Positions 34,484 through 43,036 of a DNA stretch of 48,936 bases are shown here, piece after piece. The stretch spans positions 1 to 48,936 of the forward strand of contig JANQFU010000114.1 of the NCBI GenBank assembly GCA_028277665.1. The letters are read 5' to 3'. The notes below the pieces were generated by a model, which had not been told where the DNA came from, searched no databases, and saw nothing but the letters and a program-made list of their open reading frames with translations. A program made the translations under genes and the position numbers. This DNA comes from Alphaproteobacteria bacterium. GTDB lineage: Bacteria > Pseudomonadota > Alphaproteobacteria > Micavibrionales > Micavibrionaceae. Numbering within the stretch: position 1 is the stretch's first letter; the number at the start of each line of letters is the position of its first letter.

Positions 34484-35602
34484 ATGGCGGACAATGAACA
34501 GATCAATGCAGAGGCATTATACGATTATCTTTTGACAGGCCGGATTTTTCGGAATGCAAGCGTGTCTCCCGTTCTCCCTGACAGCATGCGGGGAACATAT
34601 CATTTCTTGATCACACAGGACGGAGAGATCCTGCCCCTTCAGATTCCCGAAGAACGCGCGGAACTCGGGCGCGGTCAGGATGTTGACGAGCTTCGGATCG
34701 GCATGATTGTCGGAGAGGATGCGGACGCCGCGCCCGCGCAAATATCCGCTCTGAAATCCCTTGACGATCTGCTTGCGTCTTTTGCGCAATATGGCGGCGA
34801 AGATAGCCGCCTGCCCTTTCACATCAGTCAGGATTTCGGAAACCAGAAAACCCTTTTTGACGCCGTCCATCCGGATGTAGATCTCGATATCCCCGGATTG
34901 CCGAATTCGATCGAGAGAAGCGGCGTTGAAATGGGAGCTTCCCTTGTCGCCGGATTGTTGCTCGTTCATCAAATCGGGAATTCATCGGCCGTAAACGAGG
35001 CTCCCGATGCGTCCCGGCGCGAATTGATCGAGGTGATCGCCCATCTTCATACGCATAGCCAGGATACCGATGTGGATCAAAACGACAAATCCTGGCTGAG
35101 TCACCTCGGAGAGTGGAGCACACGTGTTGCGCCCGTATTCAGCGCGGCCATCAGCGGAGCCGCCGCAGGCGGTCCTCTTGGCAGTGCGGCCGCGGCCGGT
35201 CTGGCCGAGGGCGCAATCTCGCTCGGCGAAAAATTTCTGAGACGGCTTGAAGACGAAGGGTACGACCTTACAAACGCGGATGCCATTGAGCACGCACTCC
35301 GGCACGATCCGTATGTGAGCGAAATGATTCAGGACGCCGCACAGGATACGGCCCTGAATGCTCTTGGCGTCGCGGTCGCGGCCGGCGGCGCCAGTTACGC
35401 TTTCCAAATCGCCCGCAATGCACTTCTCGGATCCGCGGCCGTCAGCGGCGGGTCTAACGTGGTCGCACTCGAGATTCAGAGCGGAGGAGAAGCCAGCACC
35501 GCCGCCGTTATTGCCGCCGGACTCGCCGGAGCAGTTCCCTATGTCGGCGCTTCCGGGGGCGGAGCATATGTTCGAACGAATACTGAAGGTCTCGGTTTAT
35601 AG
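34484..35602 (+). CDS. Unrecognised 372-residue protein with Gly/Ala-rich C-terminal half
   Basis: No family is recognised. The N-terminal ~140 residues are acidic and mixed alpha/beta (GTYHFLITQDGEILPLQIPE). The segment ERSGVEMGASLVAGLLLVHQ may be a short hydrophobic helix. From about residue 210 the protein has several Ala/Gly-rich helices (SAAISGAAAGGPLGSAAAAG, ALGVAVAAGGASYAF, STAAVIAAGLAGAVPYVGA) that look like membrane-inserting or glycine-zipper hairpins. There is no signal peptide. Its stop lies 10 nt before MITE copy 2. The upstream 58 nt are AT-rich and could hold a promoter. A membrane-acting effector is possible but unproven. Confidence 0.7.
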   Translation: MADNEQINAEALYDYLLTGRIFRNASVSPVLPDSMRGTYHFLITQDGEILPLQIPEERAELGRGQDVDELRIGMIVGEDADAAPAQISALKSLDDLLASFAQYGGEDSRLPFHISQDFGNQKTLFDAVHPDVDLDIPGLPNSIERSGVEMGASLVAGLLLVHQIGNSSAVNEAPDASRRELIEVIAHLHTHSQDTDVDQNDKSWLSHLGEWSTRVAPVFSAAISGAAAGGPLGSAAAAGLAEGAISLGEKFLRRLEDEGYDLTNADAIEHALRHDPYVSEMIQDAAQDTALNALGVAVAAGGASYAFQIARNALLGSAAVSGGSNVVALEIQSGGEASTAAVIAAGLAGAVPYVGASGGGAYVRTNTEGLGL

Positions 35603-35612
35603 ATATCCACGG

Positions 35613-35834
35613 CTATGGATAAGAAGACTTTAAAATCTTATAAACCAACCGTCATCCCGGCGAAAGCCGGGATCCAGAGAAAACGTTTTTTTTATTTTAC
35701 GCGGCGTCCCGCAGAAACGGAGTTCTCCTCCGAAACTCCGGACCTTCGCGTTTAAACAACTCTATGACCGGATCCCGGCTTTCGCCGGGATGACGGTTGG
35801 TTTTGTTGGTTTTATAACTTATTCTTATCCATAG
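35613..35834 (-). repeat. MITE-like palindromic element, copy 2 (inverted relative to copy 1)
   Basis: A 222-bp element with ends CTATGGATAAG and CTTATCCATAG. Its left end (AAGACTTTAAAATCTTATAA) is the reverse complement of the right end of copy 1, so the two copies are inverted and about 3.9 kb apart. The inner REP palindromes and the GC-rich centre are shared, with small indels. One copy has a short duplication near GTTGGTTTTGTTGGTTTT. Confidence 0.8.
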
Positions 35835-35918
35835 TTCAGGTGTATTAATTTTTTCCGGACAGTCATGCGTTTTCACGGGGATAACGACATACGAAGTTTT
35901 TCAGCAGTCCGCTAGGGG

Positions 35919-35955
35919 CCATACTCACAGGTATCGTCCAATTCTGTGAGTATGG
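35919..35955. repeat. 12-bp perfect inverted repeat beside ribbon-helix-helix gene
   Basis: CCATACTCACAG (35919-35930) and CTGTGAGTATGG (35944-35955) are exact reverse complements with a 13-nt loop, ending 4 nt from the stop codon of the minus-strand gene. No T-run follows, so it is not a typical terminator. It could be a hairpin that stabilises the mRNA, or a DNA site. Confidence 0.6.
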
Positions 35956-35958
35956 ACC

Positions 35959-36396
35959 CTAAATTCGCTCTTCCCTGATCGTTTCATTGTGGATACTGCC
36001 GTGCCGGTAATTCGGAACGCGCTGGACACGGATCGGCTCGTTATCCTGGGTCGCCGGTGCGCAATGACGGCATCTCCGGCGCATATTCTCTATGCTTCCA
36101 TGGCCTGCGTTTATGTGTCCTTCTTCGGTTGACGCCGCTTTGTAATAGAGCATCAGGAAGACACGTATCGCTGCCGTCAAAGACGTGTCGGATGACTTGT
36201 GGTTGTATATTAATGTACAAAGCTCATGCGCCGTACATTTTTCCCGGCGGCAGATTTCCCGAAGGGCCTGCCACATTTCCGGCTCCAGGCGAATGGACGT
36301 CCGATGCTTGTTGATCGTAACATTTTTGCTGATAAGCGAGCTTTTCGCCTGCTTTTCCTCTTCGCGGTCCTCCGCGTCATAGCTTATCCCCGACAT
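35959..36396 (-). CDS. Ribbon-helix-helix domain protein
   Basis: A 145-residue protein from ATG 36396, which has the strong ribosome site GGGAGGA six nt upstream; the longer frame would start at a TTG. Residues ~25-100 match the RHH_4-type pattern: a beta strand with TSIRLEPEMWQALREICRRE, then CTAHELCTLIYNHKSSDTSL and TAAIRVFLMLYYKAA. Such proteins bind DNA as dimers and often regulate their own genes. The C-terminal ~45 residues are basic with His and Arg and have no recognised fold. The AT-rich upstream region may hold its promoter and operator. Confidence 0.8.
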   Translation of the reverse strand: MSGISYDAEDREEEKQAKSSLISKNVTINKHRTSIRLEPEMWQALREICRREKCTAHELCTLIYNHKSSDTSLTAAIRVFLMLYYKAASTEEGHINAGHGSIENMRRRCRHCAPATQDNEPIRVQRVPNYRHGSIHNETIREERI

Positions 36397-36874
36397 AAAT
36401 CCTCCCAATGAAATCCGTGTACAAAAAACGGGCCGAAACAGGTTTTCGACCTATAGGTGTATAGAAAACCCTAAATCAATATCTATCTCAAGTTGTATTT
36501 TTGCACTTTGTCAAATTGTCGCGTAATTATGTCTATGCATACCATTCTATGATATTGATAATGAACATTTATATATAAATCCTAATATATTAACCGCTCC
36601 CGGGGTCTCCTGAATTCTGCATTTAATCGTATGCTCAAAAATTATATATTAGAGTATTGTTATTACTAAACAATCTACAATCGTATGCAAATTTTATATT
36701 GCTAATTTAGAAATTCACTATTTAAAGCCGCACCCGACCTTTAAAGTATTAAAATTTAGCACCATTATAAGTTGTCTTGTTTTATAACAATAATTTAGAC
36801 AAAGAATGAGATAACATAAAATACCTTAATAGGAGTCTTGCCTCCCGGGAAAAGATCATAAATAATCCCGCGTT
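36397..36874. other. AT-rich intergenic region without a visible gene
   Basis: About 480 nt, far richer in A and T than the neighbours, with no credible ORF. It contains AATCGTATGC twice (near 36626 and 36680) and several TATATA-like stretches. It separates the ribbon-helix-helix gene (minus) from the J-domain gene (plus), so it must hold both promoters. No clear -35/-10 pair can be chosen by eye. The base composition suggests a foreign or junction segment. Confidence 0.6.
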
Positions 36875-37510
36875 ATGCCCAGAATTTTTCTAAAACCGAA
36901 ATCACCGGAATACGCGGACAAAGAGAGATCTCGAGCCGGAGGCGAGCGGCCCTGCGACCACCCCGGATGCGACAAGCCTGCCGTTTCCCGATCCCCGAAG
37001 GACCGTTCTCTCTCCGAATATTACTGGTTCTGTGCGGAGCATGCCGAAGCCTATAACCGGGCCTGGAATTATTTCGAAGGCATGTCGGCGCAGGAGATGG
37101 AGGAGCAGATCATCCGCAGCGCCCTTGGCGACCGCCCGACATGGACGTATGCCCGGCACGGCACAGCCGACGACATTCTCCGCCGCGCCACCTGGAAGAC
37201 CTATCATTTCACCGAAAAAGAGCCGGAGGATGCGCAGACCGATCGCGAGCATCAGTATCGCTCCCGGCATTTTTCCGAAGATGAGCGCAGGTCTCCGGAA
37301 TATCAGGCTATGGCGATCCTCGGGCTTGAGCCGCCCTTGACTCTCGAGGGGATTAAAAAACGTTATAAAGAGCTGGCCAAAACGCATCACCCCGACAGAA
37401 ATCCCGGGAACAAGGAGGCCGAGGAGCTTCTCAAGAGTATCAATATGGCCTATACGATATTGAGGAGTTCTTATGAGCGTTTCTCAGACATTGAAGACCG
37501 GACAACATGA
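36875..37510 (+). CDS. J-domain protein of the cobST locus
   Basis: A 211-residue protein. The C-terminal J domain (about 142-205) has the HPD tripeptide at 172-174 ([12 protein letters not shown]) between two helices, so it can stimulate a DnaK-type ATPase. The N-terminal part has CX4C and CX2H (C27, C32, C53, H56; [10 protein letters not shown] and WFCAEHA), which may bind a metal. The same architecture is found next to cobS in many alphaproteobacteria. Its end overlaps the cobS start (ATGA). No good ribosome site precedes the first ATG. Confidence 0.85.
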   Translation: MPRIFLKPKSPEYADKERSRAGGERPCDHPGCDKPAVSRSPKDRSLSEYYWFCAEHAEAYNRAWNYFEGMSAQEMEEQIIRSALGDRPTWTYARHGTADDILRRATWKTYHFTEKEPEDAQTDREHQYRSRHFSEDERRSPEYQAMAILGLEPPLTLEGIKKRYKELAKTHHPDRNPGNKEAEELLKSINMAYTILRSSYERFSDIEDRTT

Positions 37511-38562
37511 CCACAGATCACAGCGAAACATTTCAGGTTCCCCGCGGGGAGGAAGAAGACGACCGCGAGCTTAGCGGTCCGGCGATGGATATTACCCGCC
37601 TGAAAGCCAAGGAAGGGAAATACACATCCATCCCCGACAAGAAATACAGCGTCCGGGAAACCTTCGGGCTTGATATCGACTGGGAGGTTCCCGGCTTTGC
37701 CGAGGCGCAGGGGAATATCCCGAAAGTCGATCCGAGTTATCAATTCGATCACGATACGACCGTGGCCATTCTGGCCGGGTTTGCGTTTAACCGGCGCGTG
37801 ATGATTCAGGGGTTTCACGGCACGGGAAAATCAACCCATATCGAACAGATTGCTGCGCGTCTGAAATGGCCGTGCGTGCGGATCAACCTCGACTCCCATG
37901 TCAGCCGAATCGACCTTCTGGGTAAGGATATGATCGTCCTGAAGGAAGGCAAGCAGATCACGGAGTTTCGGCAGGGCCTTCTTCCCTGGGCTCTTCAGAA
38001 CCCTGTCGCGCTTGTCTTTGACGAATACGACGCCGGACGGCCGGACGTGATGTTTGTGATCCAGCGCGTTCTTGAGGCCGAAGGGCATTTGACCCTGCTC
38101 GACCAGAATACGGTGATCCGCCCGCACCCGGCCTTCCGCCTCTTTGCAACGGCGAACACCGTCGGGCTCGGCGATACGACCGGACTTTATCACGGCACAC
38201 AGCAGATCAACCAGGGCCAGATGGACCGGTGGAATATTGTTGTGACGCTGAACTATCTTCCGCATGAGGACGAAGTCGGCATTATGCTGGCCAAGCTCGA
38301 TGCGTTTCGCACGCCGGAAGGCCGGGAGACGATCGACGCCATGGTCCGGCTTGCGGATCTGACCCGCAAGGGCTTTATCAACGGAGATCTCTCGACCCTG
38401 ATGTCTCCGCGAACAGTCCTGACATGGGCGGAAAATACGCTCATTTTCAACGACCGGGAACTGGCCTTCCGCCTGTCTTATCTGAATAAATGCGACGAAG
38501 CCGAACGCCCGGCGATTGCTGAAATGTATCAGCGGTGTTTTGGTGCTGATTTGTTTGAATAA
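37507..38562 (+). CDS. cobS: Cobaltochelatase AAA+ subunit CobS
   Basis: CobS is the AAA+ subunit that, with CobT and CobN, inserts cobalt into hydrogenobyrinic acid diamide in aerobic B12 synthesis. The 351-residue protein has Walker [10 protein letters not shown] (102-110), Walker B ALVFDEYD (168-175) and the sensor region [20 protein letters not shown]. Length is close to family members (about 330). It overlaps the J-domain gene, and cobT follows after 130 nt with a REP pair in between. cobN is not in the window. Confidence 0.95.
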   Translation: MTTDHSETFQVPRGEEEDDRELSGPAMDITRLKAKEGKYTSIPDKKYSVRETFGLDIDWEVPGFAEAQGNIPKVDPSYQFDHDTTVAILAGFAFNRRVMIQGFHGTGKSTHIEQIAARLKWPCVRINLDSHVSRIDLLGKDMIVLKEGKQITEFRQGLLPWALQNPVALVFDEYDAGRPDVMFVIQRVLEAEGHLTLLDQNTVIRPHPAFRLFATANTVGLGDTTGLYHGTQQINQGQMDRWNIVVTLNYLPHEDEVGIMLAKLDAFRTPEGRETIDAMVRLADLTRKGFINGDLSTLMSPRTVLTWAENTLIFNDRELAFRLSYLNKCDEAERPAIAEMYQRCFGADLFE

Positions 38563-38571
38563 ATTCAACGC

Positions 38572-38644
38572 CGTCATTCCCGCGAAGGCGGGAATCTTTT
38601 TAAAACAAATCCCAGTAAGATCCCCGCCTTCGCGAGGATGACAA
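38572..38644. repeat. Two facing REP-type palindromes between cobS and cobT
   Basis: CGTCATTCCCGCGAAGGCGG and, inverted, GATCCCCGCCTTCGCGAGG with ATGACA, separated by about 25 nt. Each can form a hairpin, and the two can pair with each other. They interrupt the cobS-cobT operon and could lower cobT transcript levels. Confidence 0.75.
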
Positions 38645-38692
38645 GATTAAGGGATTTTTCGGAGACTCCAGAAACAACAAATATACAAAAAC

Positions 38693-40657
38693 ATGGATGC
38701 GGATGACTTTAAAACCGTGACGGCTGCCGTCACCCGCGCCCTTTCCGGGGGGCGGGACGTTGAATTGCATTACAGTGCCAAGGCCCCTCTCTCCCTTGCC
38801 TCCCTGCCCGCTTACGACACGATGCATACGCTCGTCCTTCCGCCGATTGACGGCGTTCCGCCGCATGCCGCGCGCGGGTCATCGGATCAGCGCGCCGTTA
38901 TGCGCCGCTATCATATGCCGAGGCTCTATCAGCAGGCCGTCCCTGCCGATGCGGCCGCTGCCGGTGCTTTTGCCGCCCTCGAGCAGGCCAGATGCGAGGC
39001 TCTGGCCATGCGGAACATGGCCGGGATCAAGCAGAACCTGAACGCCCTTTTAGCTGAAGATACGCAGCGTCAGCAGCTTGATACGCTGGAGAACCGGGAA
39101 GATCTCCCCGAACACCGGGCGTTATATTACCTCTCCCGGACGGCTCTTTCCGGCGAAGACGTCCCCCCGGCCCTTTCGCGTCAACATGCGCTCTGGTCCG
39201 GATGGATGCAGGAAAAGCTCGGAGACACATGGGCGGACGATCTTTCCGCCGCGCTTGGCAATCCGCGAGATTTCGGGGTTGCCGCGCGGGCCGTTTTGCG
39301 GGCGCTTGGCTATGCCGCGCCGGAGCCGGCGGAAGAGCATAAAAGGGATAACGCGCAAACGGTCTCCGACCACGGGGCTCCGTCCGCGCCGCCGGACGGC
39401 CGCGAGACCGGGGACGATCAGAAAATTTCGTCCTACCCGGATAATCAGCCGGGAGACGAGGACGAAGAAGACAGCGAAAACGCCGCCGGGCAGGACTCCG
39501 ACCCCTCCGGTGAGGATGACGACGAGAATGGAAACGACGGCGCGCAGGCCCTCTCCGAAGAGGATGAGGAGGCCGGTGATGGCGAGAGCGAAGGGAAAGA
39601 GAGCGCAGGCCAGAGTGCGCCGCCGGATTCGCGGGAGCATCCGGGATTTATGGAGCCGTCCAATCTTCCGGGACATGGCGGTTCGTACCTGATCTATACG
39701 ACACAGTTTGACGAGATTATCGATGCGGAGAATCTCTCGGACCCCGAAGAGCTTGCCCGGCTGCGCGAGGTTCTGGACCGTCAGCTCAAGCCCTTCCAGG
39801 GGGTCGTCACGCGGCTTGCGAACCGCCTGCAACGCAAGCTCCTCGCCCGGCAACAGAGAAGCTGGCAGTTCGATCTTGATGAAGGGGTTCTTGATTTCTC
39901 GCGCCTGTCCCGGGTTGTCGCCGACCCGAATATGGCGCTCAGCTACAAAATCGAGAAAGAGACCGATTTCCGGGACACGGTTGTCTCGATCCTGATCGAC
40001 AATTCCGGGTCGATGCGCGGACGGCCGATCGTGACCGCGGCCCTGTGCGCCGATATCCTGACGCGGACGCTGGAGCGGTGCGGCATTCCCTCCGAGATCC
40101 TCGGCTTTACGACCCGCGCCTGGAAAGGCGGCGCATCGCGGGATTTATGGATGAAGAGCGGGCATCCGTTTGCGCCGGGGCGGCTGAACGATCTGCGGCA
40201 TATTATCTATAAGCCCGCGTCCCAGCCCTGGCGGCGCAAACGAAATAATCTCGGCTTGATGTTGAAAGAAGGCATTCTCAAGGAAAATATCGACGGAGAG
40301 GCTCTTGCCTGGGCGCATAACCGGCTGGCAGGGCGGCCTGAAGAGCGCAAAATCCTGATTGTGATCTCCGACGGCGCGCCGGTTGACGACTCGACGCTCT
40401 CCGTCAATCCGGCCAACCTTCTGGAGATCGACCTGCATAACGTTATTCGCTGGATCGAGGATCGTTCGGATGTCGAGCTGGCCGCAATCGGGATCGGGCA
40501 TGACGTGACCCGCTATTACAGCCGGGCCCTGACGATCTCTTCCCCCGAAGAACTGGGAAAGGCCATGATCGACCAGCTTGGCGAGATCTTTCATGTCCGT
40601 GACAAAAAACGCCGCGCCCGCGCCGTCTATTTCGCACAGACCAGCGGGGAACATTGA
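38693..40657 (+). CDS. cobT: Cobaltochelatase subunit CobT
   Basis: CobT is the VWA-domain partner of CobS. The 654-residue protein has a conserved N-terminal region (about 1-215) and an acidic low-complexity linker (about 225-320, mostly Asp, Glu, Gly and Ser). The C-terminal VWA domain carries the metal-site motif DNSGSM starting at D436, then [18 protein letters not shown] and [14 protein letters not shown]. Length is typical (about 600-640). Confidence 0.95.
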   Translation: MDADDFKTVTAAVTRALSGGRDVELHYSAKAPLSLASLPAYDTMHTLVLPPIDGVPPHAARGSSDQRAVMRRYHMPRLYQQAVPADAAAAGAFAALEQARCEALAMRNMAGIKQNLNALLAEDTQRQQLDTLENREDLPEHRALYYLSRTALSGEDVPPALSRQHALWSGWMQEKLGDTWADDLSAALGNPRDFGVAARAVLRALGYAAPEPAEEHKRDNAQTVSDHGAPSAPPDGRETGDDQKISSYPDNQPGDEDEEDSENAAGQDSDPSGEDDDENGNDGAQALSEEDEEAGDGESEGKESAGQSAPPDSREHPGFMEPSNLPGHGGSYLIYTTQFDEIIDAENLSDPEELARLREVLDRQLKPFQGVVTRLANRLQRKLLARQQRSWQFDLDEGVLDFSRLSRVVADPNMALSYKIEKETDFRDTVVSILIDNSGSMRGRPIVTAALCADILTRTLERCGIPSEILGFTTRAWKGGASRDLWMKSGHPFAPGRLNDLRHIIYKPASQPWRRKRNNLGLMLKEGILKENIDGEALAWAHNRLAGRPEERKILIVISDGAPVDDSTLSVNPANLLEIDLHNVIRWIEDRSDVELAAIGIGHDVTRYYSRALTISSPEELGKAMIDQLGEIFHVRDKKRRARAVYFAQTSGEH

Positions 40658-40673
40658 GAGATTCCGACGATCT

Positions 40674-41171
40674 TCACCGCTGTCCATTCCAAACAGGGAG
40701 CGTTGCTGATTCAACAACACTTCGGCGGTGTTTCAGATCTTCAAATTTTCCCTTATCATAATCTGGATGATCTTCGTCTCCCAATGCCCTACTAAATTCA
40801 TGAATTCTCGCTGATTCAATACACCCAAGAGCGTGATGCTTGCATTTCTCAAAGCGGGCATGGAGCGCAGACCCTCGCGTCAAATCGATTTCTCCAGACG
40901 TCTTTGCATTCCCTTTCAGCACCTCAACGAGCTCAGGCAGCGCCTGAAGAACGCGAAAAGACTTTCCGCCCCCCAAGACAATCGGGAAAGCAGAAAAATT
41001 GACAGCCATTGCAAACACGTCGACAAGCGTTCCCGGCATGCTCGCCGTGTGTCCAGGAGATCCTCTTCCTCCAAAGGGATGGCATGCGCAAGATGTCAAA
41101 GCACAGTTCCACTTATTTAGATAAATTCTTGTAATCTGAAGACCGGGGGTTGTCAGATAAAGGATCGGCAT
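40674..41171 (-). CDS. Hypothetical protein, unrecognised
   Basis: An open frame of 165 residues convergent with cobT (16-nt gap). The part from about residue 45 (MPGTLVDVFAMAVNFSAFPI, then FRVLQALPELVEVLKGNA) reads like normal coding sequence. The first 44 residues are Cys-rich and less protein-like, so an internal start at about 41039 is possible. A weak ribosome site (AAAGG) precedes the longer start. The family is not recognised. It might be a fragment of an acquired gene, since repeats and the CRISPR locus lie close by. Confidence 0.45.
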   Translation of the reverse strand: MPILYLTTPGLQITRIYLNKWNCALTSCACHPFGGRGSPGHTASMPGTLVDVFAMAVNFSAFPIVLGGGKSFRVLQALPELVEVLKGNAKTSGEIDLTRGSALHARFEKCKHHALGCIESARIHEFSRALGDEDHPDYDKGKFEDLKHRRSVVESATLPVWNGQR

Positions 41172-41336
41172 GTTGATCGGCCTTTCATGGTATGGATTGC
41201 GCGTTTTTGAGTTATGACTTCTCTTCTAGCGCATCTAATTTCACATATCAATACACAAAATATGTCTATTTTTTCGTGGCGGGAAAGGTCATTGACATTT
41301 GAACGCGTTTTCTTTCAATTAACACCCAGACGATGT

Positions 41337-41483
41337 CGTCATCCCGGCGAAAGCCGGGATCCAGTTATGCAATTATATGAACGCGGAGATCCGGAGGTTC
41401 GGAGGGGATCTCCGCTTCTCCGGATCTCCGCGTAAAAGAACAAAAAGCATTTACTCTGGATCCCGGCTTTCGCCGGGATGACA
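41337..41483. repeat. Composite REP element, core of the MITE-like repeat (copy 3)
   Basis: Two inverted REP palindromes (CCCGGCGAAAGCCGGGATCC and its reverse complement) flank a centre that includes GGAGATCCGGAGGTTCGGAG. This is the same layout as the copies at 31482 and 35613, but without the CTATGGATAAG ends. It lies 37 nt upstream of hisS. Confidence 0.75.
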
Positions 41484-41519
41484 AGGGTGTAAAACTGATA
41501 AACGAACAGACAAAAAAAT

Positions 41520-42875
41520 ATGTGCGCACAGAAGATCTACAAGCCCCGTCCCGTCAGCGGTTTTCCCGAATGGCTCCCCGAAGTTCGGAAGATCGAGCTT
41601 CAGTGGTTCGATCATATCCGCCGGATTTTTGAGTCCTACGGTTACTGCTCGATCGAAACGCCGTCGGTCGAGGAACTGAATGTCGTTCACGCCAAGGGCG
41701 CGGATGTCGACAAGGAAATCTACGTGCTGGAACGGTTGCAGGCCGACCCGGAAGACACGAAAGAGGCGCGGCTGGCGCTGCGATTCGATCAGACCGTGCC
41801 GCTGGCGCGCTATACGGCGCTCCACTTCAATGACCTGATCTTCCCGTTCAAGCGCTATCAGATGCAGCGCGCGTGGCGCGGCGAACGTCCGCAGGCCGGA
41901 CGCTTCCGCGAGTTCTATCAGTGCGATATCGACGTGATCAATGTCGATCACCTCCCGCTCTCGTTCGATGCCGAGATGCCCGCCGTGATCTGGGAAGTGC
42001 TCTCCTCCCTGCCCGGCATGGAGCACGAACGGATTCAGCTTCGGATCAGCAACCGGAAAGTCCTCATGGGCGCGTGCAGGGCGCTTGGCATTGAAAATCA
42101 TGCCCCTGTTTTGCGATGGATAGACAAGCTTGACAAGATCGGCGCGGATTCGGTCATCGACGGCCTCAGGGAAGACGGTCTGACGGGCGAACAGATTTCC
42201 GGCTTGCAGGGCGTTTATACGCGGACTGTTCCGCTTTGGGATCCGTCCGCTCTGAAGGCCGGATTTGATGCCTTGCGCAATCCGCCGTTTCCGCCGGATC
42301 CCGGCTATACTGAAGGACTGGAAGAGTTACGGTTTGTTGCGGATGCGCTGGCCCACCTGCCGGAAGGCGCGGCGGCAATTGATCTCTCCATCGTGCGCGG
42401 GCTCGATTACTATACGGGGACGGTGTATGAGACTGTCTTTGTGGAAGATCCTAATTACGGGTCGATCTGTTCGGGCGGGCGCTATGACGATCTCGCCGGG
42501 AGCTATATCAACAAGCACCTGCCGGGTGTCGGGATTTCCATTGGCTTTTCGCGCCTGTTCGACCGGCTGCGCACGCAGGGCAATCTCCCGCTTTGCGGAG
42601 CGGGCCCGGCCGATATTCTCATGGTTCTCCCCGCCGAAGAGCGCCGCGCCGTTGCGGCGGAGACTGCGCGCGCATTGCGCGCGCGCGGGTATAACGTGGA
42701 GCTGTACCACGCCCCGCAGAAGCTCAAGAAACAGCTCTCCTACGCCGAGCGCAAAGGAATCCCATTCGTCTGGTTCCCGCCTTTCGAAGACGGCCAGAGC
42801 CACGAGGTCAAAAATATGGAGACCGGGAAACAGACTCCTGCGGACCCGGAGGCGTGGGAACGACAGGGAGAATAA
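41520..42875 (+). CDS. hisS: Histidyl-tRNA synthetase
   Basis: A class II aminoacyl-tRNA synthetase that charges tRNA-His. The 451-residue product has the motif 2 region FKRYQMQRAWRGERPQAGRF plus REFYQCDIDV. The histidine A motif follows as VRGLDYYTGTVYE, with SGGRYDDLAGSY and motif 3 GVGISIGFSRLFDRL after it. A C-terminal anticodon-binding domain covers about 365-445. The start shows only a weak A-rich ribosome site, but the N-terminus (KPRPVSGFPEWLPE) is as expected. Its stop overlaps the 3' end of the convergent tracrRNA. Confidence 0.97.
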   Translation: MCAQKIYKPRPVSGFPEWLPEVRKIELQWFDHIRRIFESYGYCSIETPSVEELNVVHAKGADVDKEIYVLERLQADPEDTKEARLALRFDQTVPLARYTALHFNDLIFPFKRYQMQRAWRGERPQAGRFREFYQCDIDVINVDHLPLSFDAEMPAVIWEVLSSLPGMEHERIQLRISNRKVLMGACRALGIENHAPVLRWIDKLDKIGADSVIDGLREDGLTGEQISGLQGVYTRTVPLWDPSALKAGFDALRNPPFPPDPGYTEGLEELRFVADALAHLPEGAAAIDLSIVRGLDYYTGTVYETVFVEDPNYGSICSGGRYDDLAGSYINKHLPGVGISIGFSRLFDRLRTQGNLPLCGAGPADILMVLPAEERRAVAAETARALRARGYNVELYHAPQKLKKQLSYAERKGIPFVWFPPFEDGQSHEVKNMETGKQTPADPEAWERQGE

Positions 42876-42967
42876 AGATGCCCCCGCCGCAAAAGCGACG
42901 AGGGCAGAACTTTGCGGAGTTAAAACTCCTTATCATAACAACGCTTCCGACACGGCCATGATATGCT
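42871..42967 (-). ncRNA. tracrRNA of the type II-C CRISPR system
   Basis: Read on the minus strand from 42967, the RNA begins with an anti-repeat. Positions 42967-42944 pair with CRISPR repeat nt 36-13 (24 bp, one G-U). After a 4-nt/4-nt internal bulge, 42939-42932 (GUUAUGAU) pair with repeat nt 1-8. Next come AAGGAGUUUUAACUCC (hairpin at 42929-42916), GCAAAGUUCU, a strong 11-bp hairpin (42905-42880) and AUCUUUAUU. This order, including GUUxUxxxAUAAGG and CUGCCC ... GGGGCAUC, is that of Neisseria-type II-C tracrRNA. The 5' end may be a few nt longer and the 3' end is estimated. It is antisense to the last codons of hisS. Confidence 0.9.
42880..42905 (-). terminator. tracrRNA 3' hairpin and terminator
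   Basis: On the minus strand GCCCTCGTCGC-TTTT-GCGGCGGGGGC forms 11 pairs, including two G-T/G-U-type pairs, followed by ATCTTTATT. It is both the 3' structural hairpin of the tracrRNA and its likely terminator. It also lies just after the hisS stop, so it may end hisS transcripts from the other direction. Confidence 0.8.
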
Positions 42968-42996
42968 GAAATCAGCTTGCAAAATCTTTGTGGGTG

Positions 42997-43024
42997 TTGT
43001 CAAGTGCGACAATACACTTATAGG
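42997..43024. promoter_or_regulatory. Overlapping divergent promoter region of tracrRNA and cas9 (tentative)
   Basis: On the minus strand a perfect -35 TTGACA (43003-42998) would place a tracrRNA start near 42967, exactly at the anti-repeat, but the -10 position (GCAAGC) is poor. On the plus strand TTGTCA (42997-43002), 16 nt, and TATAGG (43019-43024) could drive cas9 with a leader of only a few nt. The two -35 boxes overlap inside the dyad TTGTC-N6-GACAA (42997-43012). Confidence 0.4.
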
Positions 43025-43036
43025 TAGGCCACTCTC

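Noticed and set aside
34484..35602. Peptidoglycan-recognition (amidase_2) relation of the 372-residue protein
   Set aside because: Only YHFLITQDGEI recalls that family. The zinc-binding His and Cys residues are not found.
35919..35955. Rho-independent terminator at the 12-bp inverted repeat
   Set aside because: The stem is perfect, but no T-run follows on either strand, so it is recorded only as an inverted repeat.
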